Source: Candidatus Bathyarchaeota archaeon (lineage in GTDB: Archaea; Thermoproteota; CALKCG01; B24; JAGTQN01). Taken from it: a DNA stretch of 12,148 nt. The stretch is taken from the NCBI GenBank assembly GCA_018396395.1, contig JAGTQN010000049.1:1-12148 (forward strand), given 5' to 3'. Made by a program: the position numbers and the translations under genes. The notes beneath the pieces were generated by a model that was given only the letters and a program-made list of their open reading frames with translations, was not told the origin of the DNA and made no database searches. Of the stretch, positions 7,368 through 12,148 are shown in pieces; the stretch's first letter is position 1; the number at the start of each line of letters is the position of its first letter.

Positions 7368-8366
7368 CTATGCCCAAATACGCCTTCTCCCTTCGATTCT
7401 AATGTCTGCTGTAAGCCTTCTTCCTAACCCAAAGCCCATGACGACCGATAATCCAAAGATAATAAGCCCAAACTCGGTATATCCTCGCTCCAGTAGGATT
7501 GCGCCAAATCCCCCTATGAAGCATGCCAAAAGGGAACCGAGGACATAGAGGAGGCGCCTGAACATCAGAATAGGTTCGGTGGCAACGATGGGCTTCCCGT
7601 CCCAGCCAGCATGGATGATCTGGAAGAGACTTCCCCTGAAAGCATAGGTAACCCTCCATAGGGGAAGGAGGATCAGCTTTACCTTCGATACTCTTTCAAT
7701 TTGGGCGCTGAAGAATTCAAGCTCCTGTCCTTTTCGCTTATATTCCTCCCTTACGGCATCGACAGCATCCTCGGCAAGCCTATTGGTAGCTTCAACTTCG
7801 TCGAACTCTGGTGCCAGAAGGTTAAGGTGGGCGCCTCGCCTCCAATCTTCTTCCCCAATGTCTAAAAGCCTATTCTCTTGGGGGCTTGAGGCTCTGTAAT
7901 AGTCTAGGAGGTCTGAAAGGCCGAAGGTTAAGGCTTGACGCCTGGCCATGATGCCCATAGGAAGGCTCAAATTGAAATCCTCCTCGTATCTTCGCCTCTC
8001 GAGTCTAGCCTTTTTCCCGGATCCTCGGTGTTCGTATCGGATGTAGATTGCATGACCCCTCATCGAGACTTCAGCAGTCCAGAAGGGATAGTAAAGACCT
8101 TCGATATTGAAGACTTGAACCTGGTGCCTTATTCGCCTCATGTCCGCATCCTTCTCCAATCGTCTATTGAAGGCTTCCAATATGACTTCCCTGGACTTGG
8201 AGGGGACCATGAAGATTCTATCCAAAGATACGGTGCCATGCAAGGCCGCGGGATGGCCGCAGTAGTTGCAAATGGCTACGATGGTCTCTGGCGTAACCCT
8301 AAGTAGACTTCCACATCTTTCGCAACGAAACTCAAAGGTTTCTTGGCTTTGGGACGGGGATTCCAT
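7368..8366 (-). CDS. Zinc-ribbon membrane protein B
   Basis: A 332-residue paralogue of protein A with the same order of parts. The Cys4 zinc ribbon is at residues 12-40 (CERC and CNYC; Cys 15, 18, 33, 36). The soluble middle domain has GLYYPFWTAEVSMRGHA (90-106), a very basic loop (GSGKKARLERRRYEED), and LLPLWRVTYAFRGSLFQII followed by GWDGKPIVATEPIL, which match YPIWSLSYEFRG and DGADGKVILVEHPV of protein A. Two hydrophobic helices lie at about 271-292 and 298-316, and the short tail is Arg-rich. The ribbon probably faces the cytoplasm. Start ATG 8366; the leader is a long purine-rich run with GAAGGG just before the ATG. A perfect inverted repeat lies 70-90 bases upstream. Such ribbons bind zinc and often mediate protein or nucleic-acid contacts; the role here is unknown. 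Confidence 0.9.
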   Translation of the reverse strand: MESPSQSQETFEFRCERCGSLLRVTPETIVAICNYCGHPAALHGTVSLDRIFMVPSKSREVILEAFNRRLEKDADMRRIRHQVQVFNIEGLYYPFWTAEVSMRGHAIYIRYEHRGSGKKARLERRRYEEDFNLSLPMGIMARRQALTFGLSDLLDYYRASSPQENRLLDIGEEDWRRGAHLNLLAPEFDEVEATNRLAEDAVDAVREEYKRKGQELEFFSAQIERVSKVKLILLPLWRVTYAFRGSLFQIIHAGWDGKPIVATEPILMFRRLLYVLGSLLACFIGGFGAILLERGYTEFGLIIFGLSVVMGFGLGRRLTADIRIEGRRRIWA

Positions 8367-8434
8367 AGCCCTTCTACTTCCCTTATCCTATCCTATCCAT
8401 TCTAACCAATTCTTCTCTTCCATTCCCCCTCCTT

Positions 8435-8459
8435 ATCCTTAAGTACATAGCTTAAGGAT
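8435..8459. repeat. Perfect 9-bp inverted repeat, possible operator
   Basis: ATCCTTAAG (8435-8443) and CTTAAGGAT (8451-8459) are exact reverse complements around TACATAG. It lies between the end of the phospholipase-like gene and the start of zinc-ribbon protein B, on average 80 bases before that ATG. Each arm contains the six-base palindrome CTTAAG. No T run follows on the minus strand, so an operator for protein B is more likely than a terminator. Confidence 0.5.
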
Positions 8460-8541
8460 TCGTTGGATTTAAACAGGAAGTCTCGCCTTCGTAAGATCGA
8501 TTACGTCTCTTAACATGACAATAAGAAAAATCGCAAAGGCT

Positions 8542-9762
8542 TCATTTATGCTTAATAAGGACAATGATGAGGGCTATCGCTACTACTCCAAACGCAAAAA
8601 CAACAAACAAAACGAAGGCCATAGACATCCAAGGTTTATCGGGAAGAATCCCTTCAGGCTCGAGGATCGTTAGCACATATGTCGCCGTTTTATTTAAGCC
8701 CCCTCCTACACCCCTTACGGCAATATGGTAAGTTCCCCCCGGAGTCGATGGGCCTGGCGTTATGTTTAGCGTGCTCGTGAAAGGTGGCGTTCCAGAAGAC
8801 AAATTGAGGACATAGGAAGTCCCAGGCGGAAGACCAGAGACCGTTATGTTTACGAGTTGCGATGTCCCTTTCAAAAGGATCACCTCGATCCTTATCTGTG
8901 TGCCGATGCTTAAGCCCCTGCGCACAGTCCCGTTGCCGGGATAGACGGATATTATGAAATCGAAAGCGGTTTGCTTTTTGGACTGGAATTCCATGTATAG
9001 CGTATACAAGACATCCGCCAGGTAGTTCACGGCTAAGTTCAGGGATTCGCCAACCCTGTTCCTGAAGGTCTGATTGCGCCAATTATAATTCCTGTCCATC
9101 CAGACGCAGGTCAGCCCCCTGCCCGAAGGGTCGAAGGTCGTGTCGTAGGCGAGCTTTAAGGCCGCCTCATAGGCAGATAATGTCGCTAGGCTACCATCAA
9201 AGGAGAGATAAGAATTGAACTCAGCCTCATAGCTTGAGGTCTTGCTGTTCACGTAGGTTTCGTAGTCGTTGTGATGGGTTTCGGCTCCCCAATCGGTTCC
9301 TGAGCCCATGACATGTCCAAAAACGGCCATGTCCGCTATATAGTGGCTCATGGCTCCTGCATACTTAGCCGCAATGCTGAGGTTTCCAGAAAGAAGGAAA
9401 CCCAGGGCTTCGTGATACGTAGCGTTGGCCCTCAAGGCTGCCGCATCGTCGAGGAGGTTCCCCTTGGAATCGAAGTAGATATGATGGAGGGACGTATCTC
9501 CTATGCCATCAGGGACTTGCCCGTTGTCGGGAAGCTCCGTCCCATAGAGATACCAAGGAAGGTTGGCCACTATCCACTCTTTAACATCGGCGGGAAGCCA
9601 GTCCAAGGCATGTTCGGCTATCCAATCATGGGTTCCGTAATGAGGTTTCAAGGGGTCTGAGCTGAAGCCTCCATTGCTCCAGGCATAGGTTGGCGTTAAG
9701 GTGAAGGCTGAGAGAGTAAGGAGGCAAAGAAGGAAGGTGAAGATTCGGCCCCTCACTCCCAT
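8542..9762 (-). CDS. Secreted, membrane-anchored zinc-dependent phospholipase C-like protein
   Basis: A 406-residue protein. Residues 1-27 are a signal peptide ending TPTYA. Cleavage there puts Trp28 at the new N-terminus, as in bacterial zinc phospholipase C, where the Trp amino group and side chain bind zinc. The remaining ligands are visible in order and spacing: H45 (GTHDW), D79, H93 or H94, H140 and D144 (SHYIAD), H150 (FGHVMG), H164 and E168 (HHNDYE). This supports a three-zinc phosphodiesterase site outside the cell, acting on phospholipid or another phosphoester. An Ig-like beta domain follows (about 268-368, with LPPGTSYVLNLSSG and TPGGTYHIAVRG), then a membrane helix (about 381-403) ending IKHK. 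There are many N-x-S/T sites, consistent with surface glycosylation. Start ATG 9762 has no ribosome site and sits about 32 bases from a TATA box, so the mRNA is probably almost leaderless. A nuclease or other phosphoesterase substrate is possible. Confidence 0.92.
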   Translation of the reverse strand: MGVRGRIFTFLLCLLTLSAFTLTPTYAWSNGGFSSDPLKPHYGTHDWIAEHALDWLPADVKEWIVANLPWYLYGTELPDNGQVPDGIGDTSLHHIYFDSKGNLLDDAAALRANATYHEALGFLLSGNLSIAAKYAGAMSHYIADMAVFGHVMGSGTDWGAETHHNDYETYVNSKTSSYEAEFNSYLSFDGSLATLSAYEAALKLAYDTTFDPSGRGLTCVWMDRNYNWRNQTFRNRVGESLNLAVNYLADVLYTLYMEFQSKKQTAFDFIISVYPGNGTVRRGLSIGTQIRIEVILLKGTSQLVNITVSGLPPGTSYVLNLSSGTPPFTSTLNITPGPSTPGGTYHIAVRGVGGGLNKTATYVLTILEPEGILPDKPWMSMAFVLFVVFAFGVVAIALIIVLIKHK

Positions 9763-9788
9763 GCACCATAGATTATTTGGGAAAGGGA

Positions 9789-9799
9789 TATAATAAAAA
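9789..9799 (-). promoter_or_regulatory. TATA box of the phospholipase-like gene
   Basis: The minus strand reads TTTTTATTATA, centred about 32 bases before the ATG. Initiation about 26 bases downstream would leave fewer than ten leader bases, in keeping with the lack of a ribosome site. Confidence 0.45.
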
Positions 9800-10395
9800 T
9801 TACAAGAAAATTTCTCTTACAGCTGAGCTATTATTAAGTCTTGTTGATGAAATTTCTATAACGCTTTTATGTAAGATTTTTGTGGTCGCATGGAAAAGAC
9901 TATTGAAAAAGTTATGGTAGCCACAAAATTCCCAGTTAAGAGCGTTCTATAAATTCCACTTTCCCTTTCTATTTTAGCATACTTAAAAGGATATTAATGT
10001 ATCCATACATTTAACTTCATTTCCTGATAAACAACCCATTTTCATATCTTTCTAGACGAATTACCAATTTGAATTTTAGACATCTCGCCAAAATTTCTCT
10101 TAGTAAAAGAAAGAACAAATAAACCTCTATATTCGCCAAGCCATCATATAATGCGATCTTTTATGGAAGAGTATAAGATGTCCTTGATAGATGATAGATT
10201 TCCTACGATGGAGTAAGGACTACAAAGAGAATGATAAGCCTCCGATGATTTTAGTTGAAGATGGATGGTCCTCTTCAGCCATCTTCCAGATACTCATCAT
10301 GATTGATGGCGACCCTAGCTGCTACAACCATATCCATCTTAGCATCTTTGCCCCACGCTTGCTACCAAAATCTCTTTTGCCACAAACCAAAAATG
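9800..10395. other. Gene-free AT-rich region
   Basis: About 600 bases without a convincing gene. A 69-codon open frame at 10191-10400 (+) has unlikely composition and ends inside the inverted repeat. On the minus strand between about 10400 and 10170 short protein-like pieces appear in two adjoining frames (AKMDMVVAARVAINHDEYLE, then MAEEDHPSSTKIIGGLSF), which may be the remains of an unidentified gene. TTTTGTGG (9878-9885) and CCACAAAA (9921-9928) could pair across 35 bases. Confidence 0.4.
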
Positions 10396-10507
10396 CCTAA
10401 AGTTTCAGTTACGTTGAGAAAATTTGGGCTTGACATAACACGTTTGGACTTTAGACGGAAGTCCAGAGATGGATAAGAACCACTATCAACGTAACTGAAA
10501 CTTTAGG
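10396..10507. mobile_element. 112-bp element with perfect 22-bp inverted ends (MITE-like)
   Basis: The left end (10396-10417, beginning CCTAAAGTTTCAGTTACG) and the right end (10486-10507) are exact reverse complements over 22 bases. The 68 bases between contain a nested perfect hairpin, TGGACTT-TAGACGG-AAGTCCA (10445-10465). No gene fits inside. AAAAATG lies on both sides (10389-10395 and 10509-10515), offset by one base on the right, and could be a target duplication, although A-runs make this weak. The form fits a miniature inverted-repeat transposable element moved by a transposase encoded elsewhere. A structured RNA is the main alternative. Confidence 0.55.
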
Positions 10508-10512
10508 AAAAA

Positions 10513-10608
10513 ATGAAAGAGGAGGAAAACTCTTTAGGGTTTAACCCCGATAACCAAGCGGGCCAGCGTGCCTATGCGCTTCAGGATGAATAGGCCAAGA
10601 GCCTGGGT
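10513..10608. other. GC-rich island with several short stems, next to tRNA-Thr
   Basis: Between the inverted-repeat element and the tRNA gene, composition rises well above the surrounding AT-rich sequence. Short pairings occur: AAAGAG with CTCTTT (10516-10535), the palindrome GGGTTTAACCC (10537-10547), and CCCG with CGGG nearby. A 26-codon frame from ATG 10513 (MKEEENSLGFNPDNQAGQ and on to QDE) is also open. It may be a small RNA or the remnant of a gene; neither is established. Confidence 0.25.
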
Positions 10609-10648
10609 AGCAAGATTCCAAAAACCAGATGTGCCCTCCAACCATAAG

Positions 10649-10723
10649 AGGTCCGGGCGGGATTTGAACCCGCGATCCCCAGCTTACCAAGCTGGTGCTT
10701 TAACCAGGCTAAGCCACCGGACC
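10649..10723 (-). tRNA. tRNA-Thr(GGT): tRNA-Thr (anticodon GGU)
   Basis: A complete 75-base cloverleaf on the minus strand. The acceptor stem GGTCCGG/CCGGACC is perfect, the D stem is GCTT/AAGC, and the anticodon stem CCAGC/GCTGG encloses loop TTGGTAA with GGT at 10686-10688. The variable loop has five bases and the T arm is GCGGG-TTCAAAT-CCCGC. The discriminator base is U, as usual for archaeal tRNA-Thr. The CCA end is not encoded and there is no intron. AAATAATT near 10753-10762 on the same strand could be its TATA box. Confidence 0.97.
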
Positions 10724-10908
10724 ATGAAACCCAGATCCTAATTATTCCCCACAGAATTATTTGGAGGGGAGCTTTATTAAGGCTTTCCGATTCCCCAATG
10801 GCTTCATTATCCTTCAATAAGTCCCTGGGAAAAGGAGAAAACAGTGAAGAGAAAAGAAAATAGGAAGAAAATGAGAAGGAAATAAGAATGGCCTTAACGA
10901 CGATATGC

Positions 10909-10917
10909 CTTTTAAAC
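10909..10917 (+). promoter_or_regulatory. TATA box of the URO-D-like gene
   Basis: CTTTTAAAC is a close match to the archaeal TATA consensus. Its centre is about 32 bases before the ATG at 10946, giving a leader of only a few bases, and it argues against the TTG at 10922 as the start. Confidence 0.5.
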
Positions 10918-10945
10918 CCGATTGAAACCTTCTTATCGAGAAGCC

Positions 10946-12004
10946 ATGCTCCTCTACAAGGAGGATTGGGAGGAAGCTAAGGAAAGGCTAAAGGCCTGGT
11001 GGAATGGGGAGGACCTTCGCCAACCGATTGTGCAGGTCTATGCCCCCCGCAGGGGGCTCCTAGGCATATCTTGGGATCGATGGAGTTTCGTGCGATACCC
11101 TGAGGACCCTACGATAGGGATAAGAGGCTTCGAGCGCGCTTGCGAAGGAACCTTCTTCGCAGGTGAGGCTTATCCAAACCTTCATATAAACCTCGGACCA
11201 GGAGTTATGGCTGCCTATCTAGGGGCATCCCCTAAGTTCATCTCTGAAACCGTTTGGTTCGAGACACCCAAGCCTTGGGAGGAGCTCCAAAGCCTTGAAC
11301 TCGACCCAGCGAATCCCTGGTGGTATAGGACGAAACGTATAGCCTCCATGGCTTTAGAAGCCTCCAAGGGCAAGTTCATCATCGGAACGACTGACCTTGG
11401 CGGGATCATGGACATAGCAGCTTCCCTGAGGGGCTCGAACAATCTCATCATCGACCTTTTCAGGCATCCTAGACAAGTTAAGGAGCTTTGCTGGCAGATC
11501 CTCGAGCTTTGGCATAGATGCTATGAGGAACTCCATGCCCTCTTGAGTAGAGCTTCGGAAGGGTCCTCAGCTTGGATGGCAATATGGTGTCCAAAACGCT
11601 GGTATCCCATCCAATGTGACATATCGGCTATGCTATCCCCGAGGCTCTTCGAGGCCTATGTTCTTCCACTCCTAAGGGAACAGTGTCTGCGCCTAGACCA
11701 CACGATATACCACTGGGACGGCCCTGGGCAAATAGCCCATCTAGACGCCCTATTGGGCATAGAGGAGCTCGATGGTCTTCAGTGGACTCCTGGTGCTGGA
11801 CAGCCTGGAACAAGCTCGCCATATTGGTTTCCCCTATATCGGAAGATTCAAAGAAAAGGGAAGCGCCTCGTCTTGCTTGGAGTCGATAAAGAAAGCCTTC
11901 CTTTCCTTCTCAAGGAACTTTCGCCTAAAGGCCTCCTTATCCAGACGAATTGCACCACTGAGGATGAAGCCAAAGAGCTCATGAAAAGTCTAGGAAGGGC
12001 ATAG
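10946..12004 (+). CDS. URO-D-fold protein related to corrinoid methyltransferases
   Basis: A 352-residue protein of the uroporphyrinogen decarboxylase superfamily, closest in look to proteins often labelled 'trimethylamine corrinoid protein 2'. These share the TIM-barrel of MtaA/MtbA-type methylcobamide:CoM methyltransferases. Seen: the N-terminal YKEDWEEAKERLKAWWNGE block; LGPGVMAAYLG; GKFIIGTTDLGGIMDIAASLRG; IYHWDGPGQIAHLDALLGIEELDGLQWTPGAG; KRLVLLGVDKE; and LLIQTNCTTEDEAKELM. In MtaA/MtbA a His-x-Cys and a later Cys bind the zinc that activates the thiol. Here that position reads H256-W-D258 and the late Cys is C336, about 80 residues on, so a metal site with Asp in place of Cys is possible. 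The ATG at 10946 is chosen over the TTG at 10922 because of the TATA spacing. No corrinoid protein or methyltransferase partner is in the window. The reaction is unknown. Confidence 0.88.
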   Translation: MLLYKEDWEEAKERLKAWWNGEDLRQPIVQVYAPRRGLLGISWDRWSFVRYPEDPTIGIRGFERACEGTFFAGEAYPNLHINLGPGVMAAYLGASPKFISETVWFETPKPWEELQSLELDPANPWWYRTKRIASMALEASKGKFIIGTTDLGGIMDIAASLRGSNNLIIDLFRHPRQVKELCWQILELWHRCYEELHALLSRASEGSSAWMAIWCPKRWYPIQCDISAMLSPRLFEAYVLPLLREQCLRLDHTIYHWDGPGQIAHLDALLGIEELDGLQWTPGAGQPGTSSPYWFPLYRKIQRKGKRLVLLGVDKESLPFLLKELSPKGLLIQTNCTTEDEAKELMKSLGRA

Positions 12005-12021
12005 ATTAGAACGCTAGGGAT

Positions 12022-12044
12022 TCTAATTTAATTTCGTTATTAGA
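12022..12044 (+). terminator. Weak AT-rich stem after the URO-D-like gene
   Basis: TCTAAT (12022-12027) can pair with ATTAGA (12039-12044) across an AT-rich loop, about 20 bases after the stop codon. No long T run follows. It may mark the 3' end of the transcript, but the evidence is slight. Confidence 0.25.
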
Positions 12045-12091
12045 TTAAAGTTAGGAAGAATGAAAGGATAGGCGTAAACGATGGAATTGGA

Positions 12092-12105
12092 CTAGTCTAG
12101 ACTAG
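12092..12105. repeat. Perfect 14-bp palindrome made of CTAG units
   Basis: CTAGTCTAGACTAG reads identically on both strands and contains CTAG three times. It is in noncoding sequence about 90 bases after the URO-D-like gene. It could be a binding site for a dimeric protein controlling a gene beyond the window edge. Confidence 0.4.
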
Positions 12106-12148
12106 AAAATGAGGTGGCTAAAGAAAGCTCACTAAAGCCTTACACTAT

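Noticed and set aside
7201..7548. 115-codon open frame on the plus strand
   Set aside because: Pyrimidine-rich spacer read as Ser/Pro/Ile/Phe, then antisense to the end of zinc-ribbon protein B.
9878..9928. TTTTGTGG and CCACAAAA inverted repeat with 35-base loop
   Set aside because: Eight-base arms with a long AT-rich loop are expected by chance in this composition.
10191..10400. 69-codon open frame on the plus strand
   Set aside because: No ribosome site, unlikely composition, and its stop codon lies inside the 22-bp inverted repeat; no resemblance to a protein family.
10581..10817. 78-codon open frame on the minus strand
   Set aside because: It runs straight through the tRNA-Thr gene, so it cannot be a normal coding region.

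Overview
The window looks like archaeal chromosome. The evidence is an adjacent pair of genes for a Sm-like RNA-binding protein (LSm) and ribosomal protein L37e, a tRNA-Thr with an unpaired U at the discriminator position and no encoded CCA, AT-rich TATA-type boxes with short or absent leaders next to other genes with clear GGAGG-type ribosome sites, and T-rich rather than hairpin-only gene ends. A member of the Thermoproteota/TACK side is my guess, but nothing here fixes the lineage.

Layout. 1-1391 (+): the last roughly 460 codons of an IlvD/Edd-family sugar-acid or dihydroxy-acid dehydratase, broken by three single-base frame changes. 1508-1960 (-): the LSm and L37e pair. 2310-2702 (-): a small protein that may be PUA/EVE-like. 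3014-4302 (+): two tandem SIS-fold (sugar isomerase-like) paralogues. 4303-5439: a gene-free, AT-rich stretch with small palindromes. 5440-6102 (+): a protein I do not recognise. 6162-8366 (-): two tandem paralogues, each with an N-terminal four-Cys zinc ribbon and two C-terminal membrane helices. 8542-9762 (-): a secreted, membrane-anchored zinc-dependent phospholipase C-like protein. 9763-10648: gene-free, holding a 112-bp element with perfect 22-bp inverted ends and a small GC-rich island. 10649-10723 (-): tRNA-Thr(GGU). 10946-12004 (+): a URO-D-fold protein resembling corrinoid/cobalamin methyltransferase relatives. 12005-12148: a noncoding tail with a 14-bp perfect palindrome.

Functional picture. 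The decayed dehydratase and the SIS pair suggest carbohydrate or sugar-acid metabolism, but they lie on either side of the LSm/L37e and PUA-like genes and are not one operon. The zinc-ribbon membrane pair and the phospholipase-like protein all read leftward and concern the membrane or cell surface; they have separate upstream regions. No complete mobile element, CRISPR array or recognisable defence system is present. The most unusual items are the divergent SIS pair, the zinc-ribbon membrane pair, the MITE-like 112-bp element, and the URO-D-like protein in which the usual His-x-Cys metal site reads His-x-Asp.
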